Of a DNA stretch of 64,000 nucleotides, positions 55,424 to 64,000 are shown one piece after another. Below the pieces are notes generated by a model. The model was not told the origin of the DNA. It was given only the letters and a program-made list of their open reading frames with translations, and ran no database searches. The DNA lies in the NCBI GenBank assembly GCA_963696315.1, contig CAVOJU010000030.1, positions 124,001 through 188,000 of the forward strand, read 5' to 3'. This DNA is from CAWKEY01 sp963696315. Lineage in GTDB: Bacteria > Pseudomonadota > Gammaproteobacteria > Methylococcales > Methylomonadaceae. A program made the translations under genes and the position numbers. Each line of letters starts with the position of its first letter. The first letter of the stretch is position 1.

Positions 55424-56037
55424 TGAATCTGTCTGAAATTAATTGGGATTTAAATGCGGCCGGGACATGGCCGCTGCCCGTCAGAGTCATTATCATTTTA
55501 CTCATCTGCGCTGCGGTCGCCGGGGGCACCGTCTATTACGATACGCTCGATCAGTTGGCTGAGCTTGAAAGTGAAGAGCAACAGGAACAGGCATTAAGGC
55601 TTTCATTTGAGACCAAGCACAAGAAAGCGGTCAATCTCCAAGATTACCGGGATCAATTGGCGCAAATTGAAGACTCGCTGGCTGAAATGATCAAGCAGAT
55701 GCCCACGAAAGAGGAAGTTGCCAATTTGCTGATTGATATTTCTCAGACCGGTCTGGCCAGTGGTTTGGAATTTAGATTATTTAAACCGGGTGCTGCCATT
55801 CCTAGAGAGTTTTACTCAGAATTGCCGATCAATATACAGGTGATAGGAAAATACGAAGAGCTGGGTTTGTTTATCAGTGGCGTAGCCTCGTTACCGAGAA
55901 TTGTTACGGTACATGATGTCAATATGGCTCCCGAAGGCACGGCCGGAGACATGCTGATGAATGCAACGGTAAAAACCTATAATGAAAGCGAGCCAGGGAC
56001 CACTCAGGGAAGTAAGCAGAAAAGAGGGAGAAAGCCA
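55423..56037 (+). CDS. pilO: PilO, type IV pilus inner-membrane assembly protein
   Basis: About 205 aa: membrane helix (about residues 20-40), coiled coil (45-90), periplasmic domain ending with MLMNATVKTYNE. Partner of PilN. In this sequence no stop separates it from PilP: the frame passes through a basic linker (SKQKRGRK) into the PilP start. A stop in another frame overlaps the pilP ATG, so a one-base indel is a simple explanation. Confidence 0.9.
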
Positions 56038-56598
56038 ATGATGCCATTTAATGAGCTGACTTTAAACAAAAGACGCACAAATCTAAGGTTAGGATGTGCT
56101 GTTTTGATGGCACTGCTAGCGGGCTGTGGCAATAATGATTTTTCCGATTTGAATAAATACATTGCGGAAGTTAAGGCCAAGCCAAAAGGTGCCATTGAAC
56201 CACTGCCAGAAGTAAAAGTGGTTGAACCCTTTATGTTCAAGCCCGAAGGTCTGCGTGATCCGTTTAAGCCGCTCGAACAGGCGAATAGCGAACAAGCCGC
56301 AGAAGCGGCAACCGGTAGCGGGCTAAAACCGGATACTACACGCCGGAGAGAAGAGTTGGAAGCTTTTACGCTCGATAGTTTAAGAATGGTAGGTACTGTC
56401 GTTAAGAAGTCGAGTTTGTGGGGCTTGGTGAAATCGAGCGACGGCGTTGTGCATCGCGTTCATGTTGGCAATTATATGGGTAAAAATTACGGAAAAATTA
56501 TACGCATAGCCAACGATAAGATCGAACTAATGGAAATAGTTCCTGATAAACCGGGAACATGGCGCGAACAGCAAGCTTCATTAGCGTTATCAGAGTGA
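56038..56598 (+). CDS. pilP: PilP, type IV pilus lipoprotein
   Basis: About 187 aa lipoprotein linking PilNO to the secretin PilQ. Own ribosome binding site (GAGGGAG, 56024-56030) seven bases before the ATG pair at 56038/56041. The lipobox LLAGC lies after a hydrophobic stretch (about residues 18-30). C-terminal beta domain with the EGLRDPF motif and WGLVKSSDG. A PilO-fused form would bury the lipoprotein signal, which argues for separate translation. Confidence 0.92.
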   Translation: MMPFNELTLNKRRTNLRLGCAVLMALLAGCGNNDFSDLNKYIAEVKAKPKGAIEPLPEVKVVEPFMFKPEGLRDPFKPLEQANSEQAAEAATGSGLKPDTTRRREELEAFTLDSLRMVGTVVKKSSLWGLVKSSDGVVHRVHVGNYMGKNYGKIIRIANDKIELMEIVPDKPGTWREQQASLALSE

Positions 56599-56614
56599 TT
56601 TTGAGGATAAAAAA

Positions 56615-58891
56615 ATGATTAATAAACAAGGCGGCAGTATGTTGACTAAAATGGGGCGAACTTTTCATACGCTCATAGGCTTGGGCTTATTTCTATTTAT
56701 CTCTCAAACTGCATCTGTCTGCGCCGGTGAGCTGGCTATTTCGGGCCTGGAGGTTGCCACGCAGGCCGGTAATAAAATACAGATAGCTCTGGAAATGAGT
56801 GGTCCAGCTATCGAACCCAAGGTATTCCACACCGATAATCCTGCGCGTATCGCCCTGGATTTTACCGGTGTAAAAAATGCGCTGGATAAAAAAATGTACC
56901 CCATAAACCAGGGTGCCGCAACCAGTGTTTATGTAGCGGAAGCCGAGGACAGGGTTCGTATTGTCGTCAATCTGCTTGAAGCAACACCCTTTGAAACCAG
57001 GGTTCAGGGCAACAAGCTGCTCCTGACCTTAACCAGTGCAAAAGCTGTGGTGCCTGAAAGTTCGCGCCCTGTGGCGGTGGCACCTGCAAAATCAAAAAAT
57101 TTAGTAGCCGCCAGTTTAATACCCGAGCAGGCGATTAGCGGCTTTGATTTCAAACGCGGCGAAAATGGAGAAGGCCGCCTGCTGGTGTCGCTGGCCAATC
57201 CCAATACCATCGTCAACAGCAGAGAAGAAGGCGGTAACGTGGTCATCAGTCTGCTTAATACCCGGCTGCCTGATAATCTGGCTAAAAAACTGGACGTATC
57301 TGATTTTGCAACGCCGGTTAAATTTATAGAGACGCATTCTACCAGCTCCGAAACTACGATTACTGTGTCTCCACAAAACACCCTGTATGATTATTCGCTG
57401 TTTCAATCAGAAGGTTTGTTAACAGTAGAATTCAGGCCCGTAACACCCGAAGAAAAAGAAGTCATCGAAAGCAAACGGGATAAATACAACGGCGAACGCT
57501 TGTCGCTGAATTTTCAGGACATTGATATCCGCAGTGTCATCGCGGTTCTGGCCGAGTTTACTGGACAGAATGTGGTGGCCGGCGATGAGGTTACCGGTAC
57601 GATAACGGTAAAGCTAGATGATGTGCCCTGGGATGAGGCCTTGGATTTCATCATGATGACCAAGGGACTGGAAAAGTATCAAACCGGCAATGTCACTTTG
57701 ATAGCGCCGATAGACAAGATCAAGGAATACAAACAAAAGCAACAGGAAACGGAGAAAGTGGTGGAGCGCCTCGAGCCGCTGGTAACTGAATATCTGAAGA
57801 TCAACTACGCACGGGCTGAAAATTTTAGAAACCTGTTAAATGGTTCTGATACCGGCACGTTTGGCAGCTGTGGCGTCAGCAAGGCCTCTGGTAGCCAGGC
57901 ACCCGCTAGCGGACAAGCAAGCCAAAACCAGAATCAGGGGCAGAATCAGAGTCAGGGACAAAATACCGGCGCAGGGAGTGGGGTGGCGGTAGATGAGCGC
58001 CGGATACTTTCTCAGCGGGGCACGGCTGTCGTCGATGCTAGGACCAATACGCTGATTCTTCGGGATACAGCCAAGAAGCTGGAGGAGGCAAAAAAAATGA
58101 TTCGCAAGCTGGATGTGCCGGTGCGCCAGGTCATGATTGAGTCCAGAATCGTTATTGCTTCCAATACTTTTGCAAGGGAACTGGGTGTGCGCTTTGGTGT
58201 GGCAGGCAAGAATGTCCATGTTAACGACGGAACAGGGGCTGTGGGGTCAGTAAATGATTTAGGTGGTACGCAAGGCAGCATCAACGGAACGGCAATTTTA
58301 AACGACGCGCTGGTTGATCTCGCCGCTTCCAACCCATACGGAGCCTTAGGGATGACCCTGGCAAGGGGAGCGGATTATGTACTGAATCTGGAACTATCGG
58401 CCCTGCAGGATGAAGGCAAAGGCGAGATTCTTTCCAATCCCCGAGTCATGACGACAGATCGTTGTCTGGCTTCCATTAAGCAGGGTGTGCAAATACCTTA
58501 TGAAACGGTGAGTCAAAATGGAACGCAGGTTCAATTGATCGATGCGGTACTGCAACTCGATGTCCTGCCACAAATAACACCCAGTGGCAGTGTGGTCATG
58601 GATTTAACTATAACTAAAGATTCTCCAAACGAAGTATTTTTGAACAAAGGCAATGTCCCTATTGACTCACGAGAAGTTAAAACCAATGTCCGGGTCAATG
58701 ATGGCGAAACCATCGTATTAGGTGGTATTTATGAGGCCAACTATGGAGATAGTTTTAGCAAGGTGCCTTTCTTTGCCGATTTGCCCGGCATAGGATTCCT
58801 GTTCAAAAAAACCATCAATAATGATAAAAAGTCGGAATTGCTGGTCTTTGTTACACCAAAAATTTTGAAGGATGAGCTAACGAGCAATTGA
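56615..58891 (+). CDS. pilQ: PilQ, type IV pilus secretin
   Basis: 758 aa outer-membrane channel for the pilus. Signal peptide (about residues 1-38, ending near VCA-G), two AMIN domains (about 40-135 and 170-270) for peptidoglycan binding, secretin N0/N1 domains (about 290-480), and the secretin core with EILSNPRVMTTD, VPFFADLPGIGFLFK and the C-terminal SELLVFVTPKIL. A Gln/Asn/Gly/Ser-rich insert (about residues 425-455) lies in the N1 region. Confidence 0.95.
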   Translation: MINKQGGSMLTKMGRTFHTLIGLGLFLFISQTASVCAGELAISGLEVATQAGNKIQIALEMSGPAIEPKVFHTDNPARIALDFTGVKNALDKKMYPINQGAATSVYVAEAEDRVRIVVNLLEATPFETRVQGNKLLLTLTSAKAVVPESSRPVAVAPAKSKNLVAASLIPEQAISGFDFKRGENGEGRLLVSLANPNTIVNSREEGGNVVISLLNTRLPDNLAKKLDVSDFATPVKFIETHSTSSETTITVSPQNTLYDYSLFQSEGLLTVEFRPVTPEEKEVIESKRDKYNGERLSLNFQDIDIRSVIAVLAEFTGQNVVAGDEVTGTITVKLDDVPWDEALDFIMMTKGLEKYQTGNVTLIAPIDKIKEYKQKQQETEKVVERLEPLVTEYLKINYARAENFRNLLNGSDTGTFGSCGVSKASGSQAPASGQASQNQNQGQNQSQGQNTGAGSGVAVDERRILSQRGTAVVDARTNTLILRDTAKKLEEAKKMIRKLDVPVRQVMIESRIVIASNTFARELGVRFGVAGKNVHVNDGTGAVGSVNDLGGTQGSINGTAILNDALVDLAASNPYGALGMTLARGADYVLNLELSALQDEGKGEILSNPRVMTTDRCLASIKQGVQIPYETVSQNGTQVQLIDAVLQLDVLPQITPSGSVVMDLTITKDSPNEVFLNKGNVPIDSREVKTNVRVNDGETIVLGGIYEANYGDSFSKVPFFADLPGIGFLFKKTINNDKKSELLVFVTPKILKDELTSN

Positions 58892-58908
58892 TAGCTTCAA
58901 CTTGCAGC

Positions 58909-58936
58909 AAAAAGGGGGCATAATGCCCCCTTTTTT
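58909..58936 (+). terminator. Rho-independent terminator after pilQ
   Basis: AAAAAGGGGGCA (58909-58920) pairs with TGCCCCCTTTTT (from 58924) with a three-base loop and a T-run. Separates the pil operon from aroK. Confidence 0.92.
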
Positions 58937-59059
58937 AATGCCTTAAATGCAATTCATTCAAGAAGGGCCGTTGGAATTGCAGGTGCGGCCTCCAGCAGGG
59001 CATTTTCGAGGATACATGCACATTATCAGGTGCATTTTAAATAATAGAACTCCCAACGG

Positions 59060-59584
59060 ATGATGCGATCAGAGAACATCTATTTAATAGGTCTCATGGG
59101 TGCCGGCAAAACCACGATAGGGCGGCAACTGGCAAAAGCGCTTAAAGTGCCATTTTATGACAGTGACAAGGCAATTGAAGAAAGTACCGGCGTAGATATA
59201 CCCACCATATTTGAATTTGAAGGCGAGGCGGGTTTCAGGGACCGGGAACAGAAAATGATTGAGCAGTTGACGCAAATGCACGGCATTGTGCTGGCTACCG
59301 GGGGCGGTGCTATATTGCGCGAACAAAACCGCAAGGCACTCAAAGAAAATGGATTTATAGTCTATTTACAGTGTTCGGTCGACAGAATTCTCGAGCGAAC
59401 GCGCCGGGATACCCAGCGCCCGCTGCTTCAAACCGTTAACCCTAGAGAACGTCTGGAAGACTTGTTCGCGCAGCGTGAATCGCTGTATTTAGCCTCTGCC
59501 GACTATAAAATTGACACCGGCGTTATGCAGAGCAAGGCCGTCGTTAACAGTATTCTGCAGCACTATAGATCCTTGAATCGGTAA
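59060..59584 (+). CDS. aroK: AroK, shikimate kinase
   Basis: Phosphorylates shikimate in aromatic amino-acid synthesis. 174 aa. Walker A GLMGAGKTTIG, the shikimate-binding DSD and FRDRE motifs, LATGGGAI, and the lid with TRRDTQRPLL. Follows pilQ as in many gammaproteobacteria. The second ATG (59063) is an equally good start. Confidence 0.97.
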   Translation: MMRSENIYLIGLMGAGKTTIGRQLAKALKVPFYDSDKAIEESTGVDIPTIFEFEGEAGFRDREQKMIEQLTQMHGIVLATGGGAILREQNRKALKENGFIVYLQCSVDRILERTRRDTQRPLLQTVNPRERLEDLFAQRESLYLASADYKIDTGVMQSKAVVNSILQHYRSLNR

Positions 59585-59662
59585 GGCGCATGTATAAATT
59601 AACTTCCTCAATTATGCAGATGATTTTCCGAGGAGGGGGCGAATTTTACGCTTATTATTAAG

Positions 59663-60745
59663 ATGAAAAAATTAACTGTCGCACTAGGTAATCGGAGTTA
59701 CCCGATTTATATAGGCTCTGCTTTACTTACAGAGTCTGTATTATTGACTCGACATATAAAATCCAGACAGGTTCTTGTGCTTACCAATGCCACCATTGCG
59801 CCGCTCTACCTGGATGCGGTGTTGAACAATTTGAAGGACTATGTGGTTGAAACGGTGATTCTGCCCGATGGTGAGCAATACAAGACGCTGGATTTCTTGA
59901 ACAAAATCTTTGATCAGCTGCTGGCTAGCAAGTTTGGCCGTAATGCTACCTTGATTGCTTTAGGAGGCGGCGTGATCGGCGATATGGGCGGCTTTGCGGC
60001 GGCCTGTTATCAGCGCGGCATTGCTTTTTTGCAAATACCCACAACATTGCTGGCGCAGGTGGATTCATCCGTGGGCGGCAAGACCGGCGTTAATCATGCG
60101 CTGGGTAAAAATATGATCGGTGCTTTTTATCAGCCGCAATGCGTGATCACTGATGCCGATGTGCTGGATACGCTGGACGACCGTCAATTATCGGCAGGAC
60201 TGGCCGAGGTGATCAAATATGGTTTGATACGCGATGCTGAATTTTTTGTCTGGCTGGAAAATAATATGGACGCCTTGCTGGCGCGAAACAAACAAGCCTT
60301 GGCTTTTGCCATAGAGCGGTCCTGTATTAACAAAACTGAGATTGTTGCCATTGATGAAACCGAATCGGGGCTACGGGCAACCTTAAATTTAGGGCATACC
60401 TTTGGCCATGCCATAGAAACCGGCATGGGTTATGGAGAATATCTGCATGGCGAAGCGGTCGCTATCGGCACCTGTCAGGCAGCTGATCTGTCCAGAAGAA
60501 AAGGCTGGTTAAATGATGGGGATGTCTCAAGAATAATCGCGCTGTTCAAGCGAGCCAGGTTGCCGGTCAATCCGCCAGAAGCACTCGGTGCCCAGCGATT
60601 TCTTGAGTTAATGGCGGTAGACAAGAAAAATCTAGATGGTCAAATCAGGCTGATTCTCTTGAAGAAAATTGGTGAAGCAACCTTGCCTGTTGACGTTAAT
60701 CAAGAACTGTTAGAAGTGACGTTAAAAACCTATGGTAGAAAATGA
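59663..60745 (+). CDS. aroB: AroB, 3-dehydroquinate synthase
   Basis: Converts DAHP to 3-dehydroquinate, NAD- and metal-dependent. 360 aa. LPDGEQYKTL, GGGVIGDMGGFAA, PTTLLAQVDSSVGGKTGVN, the metal-binding Glu in GLAEVIKYG and histidines in LNLGHTFGHAIE. The end overlaps the damX-like gene by 14 bases. Confidence 0.97.
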   Translation: MKKLTVALGNRSYPIYIGSALLTESVLLTRHIKSRQVLVLTNATIAPLYLDAVLNNLKDYVVETVILPDGEQYKTLDFLNKIFDQLLASKFGRNATLIALGGGVIGDMGGFAAACYQRGIAFLQIPTTLLAQVDSSVGGKTGVNHALGKNMIGAFYQPQCVITDADVLDTLDDRQLSAGLAEVIKYGLIRDAEFFVWLENNMDALLARNKQALAFAIERSCINKTEIVAIDETESGLRATLNLGHTFGHAIETGMGYGEYLHGEAVAIGTCQAADLSRRKGWLNDGDVSRIIALFKRARLPVNPPEALGAQRFLELMAVDKKNLDGQIRLILLKKIGEATLPVDVNQELLEVTLKTYGRK

Positions 60746-62240
60746 TACCGTTACCTATCAGCTGAACAAGCTGAATTCTGAACATCAGGCCGCCGTGCAT
60801 GCTTTGATAACACAGGAGCGCGCCCAAAAACTTGAATTACTTACTCATCTACTGGCCAATCTGCAACAACCGCTGGTCGTTTGTGGACCGGAAGGTATAG
60901 GCAAAACGACCCTGCTTTCCGTTTTACAAGAACGTGAAGCCCAATGCTGGCAGTATTGTCCGGTCAAGGGCAGTGCAAACTTGAGTTTTGAGGCTATTCA
61001 GGAGGAATTGCTCAGGGCTTTAGGCCAGGACCAAAAAGAAAATCAGGCACAGGCCTTGTCGACGCTGTTGGCGCGAGTAGAGAGTCAAAAAAGAAAAGTT
61101 GTGTTAATTGTCGATGATGCCGGTGCCCTCGTGCCCGGGTTGATCACAAGTCTCATCCAGTATGTGGCAGCCAACTCTGTGTTAAGACTGATTTTTGTGC
61201 TTACACACGATGAATTGCATATACAAAGCCGCTATGATCATGCGATTGAAGATTGTCATTTCATTGAAATTCCAACCTTATCCGAACAACAATGTGGCGA
61301 GTTTTTACAGTATTTAGCAGCCAGGCCTAGTGTTCAGCTGTCCTATCATGCCATCAGCGATAGCATGATAGAGTCTGTGTATCATAAAACGCATGGTATT
61401 CCCGGCAGAATCATCGCTGAATTGCCCCGCATAGCCGTCGTCAAGCAGAACTCAAGTTCCAGCTGGTGGCTTCCGGCTGCCGTTCTCGGTCTGATTGCAG
61501 TGGCGTTAGCGCTGCAGTGGTTTAGTGCGAGACAATCCCGCGATGAGCAAGTGATAAAACCAGCGGCTGTTGAGCAGTCGGCTGCTATTGCTATTCCGCC
61601 GCAAGTAGAGCTGCCGTTGGCAATAGATCTAAGCGGGCAGACGCAGCAGACGCTGACAGAAATTGCTCAACAGTCTTCAGGCGAATCGTCGTTGAACAGG
61701 ATTGCTAAAACCGATCCCGAGCCAAGAGAGTCAGTTGCCAATGCGCAGAATAGTCAGCAAATTCAGGCGGGTCAAATCAAGCCGGCTATGGTTGAAAAGG
61801 AAGCGGGAAAACAGGCCAATTTAAATCAGGCGAACAAAAAAACTGAACCGCCTGAATCTGAAAGCACAAAAACCGTCAGCAGCCCGCAGCCAGCAGTTGA
61901 AGAGGCGGTTGCTACGATAGAAAAACGGGCTTCACAAGGCGATGGTTGGCAATGGCTATCGACGCAGCCGGTAAATAATTACACCTTGCAGCTGATGGTG
62001 CTATCAAAACAGGAGTCGATAACGGCTGTTCTAAATAAATACCCGGCTCTGGCACAGGGTGCAAGAACCATCAAAAAAGTCAGTAACGGTAAAGAGCGTT
62101 ATGTCTTGGTTTACGGTTCGTTTGCCAGCCCGGCGTCGGCCCTCAAGGCGAGGGCGTCATTGCCCAATGAGCTCAGTGCGGCCATGGTTAGAAAGACGGG
62201 GGCACTGAAAAAAGAATTAACACCCGCGGGACAACCATAA
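60732..62240 (+). CDS. damX: DamX-like SPOR-domain protein with AAA ATPase domain
   Basis: 502 aa. N-terminal ExeA/AAA-like domain with Walker A GPEGIGKTT (near residue 52) and Walker B VVLIVDDAG, one membrane helix (about 246-264), a long Gln/Ala/Glu-rich periplasmic linker, and a C-terminal SPOR domain (about 410-495, NNYTLQLMVLSKQESI) that binds denuded septal glycan. Same position as E. coli damX after aroB. Probably a division-site protein. Confidence 0.9.
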   Translation: MVENDTVTYQLNKLNSEHQAAVHALITQERAQKLELLTHLLANLQQPLVVCGPEGIGKTTLLSVLQEREAQCWQYCPVKGSANLSFEAIQEELLRALGQDQKENQAQALSTLLARVESQKRKVVLIVDDAGALVPGLITSLIQYVAANSVLRLIFVLTHDELHIQSRYDHAIEDCHFIEIPTLSEQQCGEFLQYLAARPSVQLSYHAISDSMIESVYHKTHGIPGRIIAELPRIAVVKQNSSSSWWLPAAVLGLIAVALALQWFSARQSRDEQVIKPAAVEQSAAIAIPPQVELPLAIDLSGQTQQTLTEIAQQSSGESSLNRIAKTDPEPRESVANAQNSQQIQAGQIKPAMVEKEAGKQANLNQANKKTEPPESESTKTVSSPQPAVEEAVATIEKRASQGDGWQWLSTQPVNNYTLQLMVLSKQESITAVLNKYPALAQGARTIKKVSNGKERYVLVYGSFASPASALKARASLPNELSAAMVRKTGALKKELTPAGQP

Positions 62241-62491
62241 TGCTTCTCGCTTAAACCGTATGGTTGTTTCTTAGCTTAATACCCGTTGGCACTTGTGGGG
62301 AGTGAATTCAAACCCGCCCAAGTTTTTGGTTGAAATAGACAGCGGATAGATAACGAATTGTGCCTAAGCCCTTATGATCGCCCCAATTTCATGCCGTCTA
62401 TTCTCCATGCTCCGTTCCGGCAAAACTTGCTATTGCTATGGATTTGAATTGAGCGGTAAATGGTAAAACTTAAACCAGAAAATATACACTG

Positions 62492-63559
62492 ATGCCAGTA
62501 TTAAAAAACGACAGCTTGATCAGGGCGCTGTTAAGACAGCCCGTTGAACGAACACCGGTCTGGATGATGCGCCAGGCCGGGCGATATTTACCAGAATACC
62601 GGCAAGTGAGGGAGCAGGCAGGCAGTTTTTTAAACCTGTGCACCAATCCCGAATTGGCTTGCGAAGTCACCTTGCAGCCTTTACGGCGCTTTGATTTTGA
62701 TGCGGCCATCCTGTTTTCGGATATCTTGACGATTCCTGACGCCATGGGCCTGGGGCTTTATTTTACCGAAGGCGAAGGCCCAAAATTTAAACATCCGCTG
62801 CGCACTGCTTCAGATATCCAGCAATTGCCCATTCCTGATCCGGAAACGGAATTGCGTTATGTTATGGATGCCGTGCGCCTAATCAGAAAATCATTGCAAG
62901 GCAGCGTTCCGCTGATCGGTTTTTCCGGTAGCCCCTGGACGCTGGCTACCTATATGGTTGAAGGCGGCAGCAGCAAGAGTTTTCAAAAAGTCAAAGGCCT
63001 GATGTTTGAGCAGCCCAAGCTCATGCACACGATGCTCGATAAGCTGGCGCAATCGGTTGCAGCCTATTTGAATGCTCAGATAGCGGCGGGCGCACAGGCG
63101 GTGATGTTATTCGATACCTGGGGCGGCATGTTGAGCGGCGAGGATTATGTTGAATTTTCTCTGGCGTATGCCAAACAAGTGAGGGAGCGGCTTAATGTCG
63201 ATGCTGACGGCCAGCGCATCCCGACGATTCTGTTCACCAAAGGCGGAGGGTTGTGGCTGGAGGCAATGGCCGAGGCAGGTTATGATGCGCTGGGATTGGA
63301 CTGGCAGACCGACATACAGCAAGCCCGCGCTCGTGTTGGCGGCCGGGTTGCGTTACAGGGTAATATGGATCCGGTGGCGCTGTACGCCCGGCCTGAAGTT
63401 ATTGCCGAAAAAGTCAAAACTATCCTGCATAAATACGGTGCAGGCTCTGGCCATGTTTTCAATTTGGGTCACGGAATTTTGCCTGATATTAACCCCGATC
63501 ATGTTAAAGCCATGGTCGATGCGGTACATGAATACAGTCCTGCTTATCATCTGGGCTAA
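62492..63559 (+). CDS. hemE: HemE, uroporphyrinogen decarboxylase
   Basis: Decarboxylates uroporphyrinogen III to coproporphyrinogen III in heme synthesis. 355 aa. The N-terminal signature WMMRQAGRYLPEYR, FSDILTIPDAMGL with the catalytic Asp, GFSGSPWTLA, and NLGHGILPDI near the C-terminus. The 251-base gap before it shows no gene; weakly conserved promoters could lie there. Confidence 0.97.
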   Translation: MPVLKNDSLIRALLRQPVERTPVWMMRQAGRYLPEYRQVREQAGSFLNLCTNPELACEVTLQPLRRFDFDAAILFSDILTIPDAMGLGLYFTEGEGPKFKHPLRTASDIQQLPIPDPETELRYVMDAVRLIRKSLQGSVPLIGFSGSPWTLATYMVEGGSSKSFQKVKGLMFEQPKLMHTMLDKLAQSVAAYLNAQIAAGAQAVMLFDTWGGMLSGEDYVEFSLAYAKQVRERLNVDADGQRIPTILFTKGGGLWLEAMAEAGYDALGLDWQTDIQQARARVGGRVALQGNMDPVALYARPEVIAEKVKTILHKYGAGSGHVFNLGHGILPDINPDHVKAMVDAVHEYSPAYHLG

Positions 63560-63568
63560 GCTGTCAGT

Positions 63569-63988
63569 ATGTGGATACAGAAAGAAGTCGATTTAATTAA
63601 AAAACCGCGCGGCTTTCATCTGGTAACTCGAGAAGTTTTGAGTGCTGTGCCTGAACTCCAGGCGCTAAAAACCGGTCTTCTGCATCTGTTCATGCAGCAT
63701 ACATCGGCATCACTGGCAATAAATGAAAATGCCGATCCTGATGTCAGGGTGGATATGGAAGCCTATTTTTCAAAGATTGTCCCTGAAAATGAGCCTTATT
63801 TTAAACATACGCTGGAGGGCAGTGATGACATGCCGGCGCATTTAAAAGCTGTCATGCTCGGCAGCGAATTAACCATTCCGGTCGGCCAAGGGCGGCTATT
63901 ATTAGGCGTATGGCAGGGCATTTATCTGTGCGAGCATCGAGAATTAGCCGGCAGGCGCAAAATCATTGTCACGCTTAATGGTGAATAA
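63569..63988 (+). CDS. YjbQ/UPF0047 family protein
   Basis: 139 aa, complete. The signature HTSASLAINENADPDV with D-x-R-x-D-M-E, the phosphate-like GQGRLLLGVWQGIYLCEHR and the terminal RKIIVTLNGE define the family. Members show weak thiamine-phosphate synthase activity; the physiological role is unsettled. Ten bases after hemE, so possibly co-transcribed. Confidence 0.92.
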   Translation: MWIQKEVDLIKKPRGFHLVTREVLSAVPELQALKTGLLHLFMQHTSASLAINENADPDVRVDMEAYFSKIVPENEPYFKHTLEGSDDMPAHLKAVMLGSELTIPVGQGRLLLGVWQGIYLCEHRELAGRRKIIVTLNGE

Positions 63989-64000
63989 ATTGATATTAAA

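Noticed and set aside
1..64000. CRISPR arrays, tRNA or rRNA genes
   Set aside because: No regularly spaced short repeats, tRNA cloverleaf-like or rRNA-like sequence was noticed on either strand by eye.

Overview
The window comes from a Gram-negative gammaproteobacterium. It carries a division/cell-wall (dcw) cluster ending in lpxC, a DNPR-type murE (meso-diaminopimelate peptidoglycan), secB/gpsA/trmL, pilMNOPQ-aroK-aroB-damX and hemE, all in gammaproteobacterial order. Gene style and an NAD-reducing [NiFe] hydrogenase beside housekeeping genes would fit a Methylococcales-type (methanotroph-like) genome, but no methane-oxidation gene is present, so that placement is an inference.

Layout. (1) 1-14352: murE (5' end missing)-murF-mraY-murD-ftsW-murG-murC-murB-ddl-ftsQ-ftsA-ftsZ-lpxC, all + strand with many stop/start overlaps. 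(2) 14379-14834: dciA on the - strand. (3) 14964-29388: a hydrogenase island. A + strand run encodes two tandem HoxF-type diaphorase genes (the first broken by three frameshifts), hoxU, hoxY, hoxH, a joined hoxW-hypA frame, hypB and a cold-shock gene. A convergent - strand run encodes hypF-hypC-hypD-hypE and a PurN-like formyltransferase. The island lies between dciA and secA, which are usually close neighbours in gammaproteobacteria. (4) 29499-35410: secA, glgP, trmL. (5) 35425-37749 (-): arsR-type regulator, membrane rhodanese, secB, gpsA. (6) 38024-42218: gpmI, envC, ctpA. (7) 42613-44704 (-): cysI-type sulfite reductase and DUF934. (8) 44866-48712: nhaD, ampG, xthA (-), rpmE. (9) 48731-53231: two near-identical inverted IS110-family elements, one split by an IS1595-family element with perfect ends and an 8-bp target duplication; an IS30-like remnant follows. 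(10) 53790-62240: type IV pilus alignment genes and secretin, aroK, aroB, damX. (11) 62492-63988: hemE and a YjbQ-family gene.

The hydrogenase genes form a nearly complete set for an NAD+-linked group 3d-like enzyme: HoxF/U diaphorase, HoxY/H hydrogenase, HoxW protease, HypA/B nickel delivery and HypF/C/D/E Fe(CN)2CO assembly.

Data quality: single-base frameshifts interrupt murE, murC, murB, hypE and secA, most of them in homopolymers. Several of these genes are essential, so many of the frameshifts are probably sequencing or assembly errors. That caution extends to the broken first hoxF and to the joined hoxW-hypA and pilO-pilP frames.
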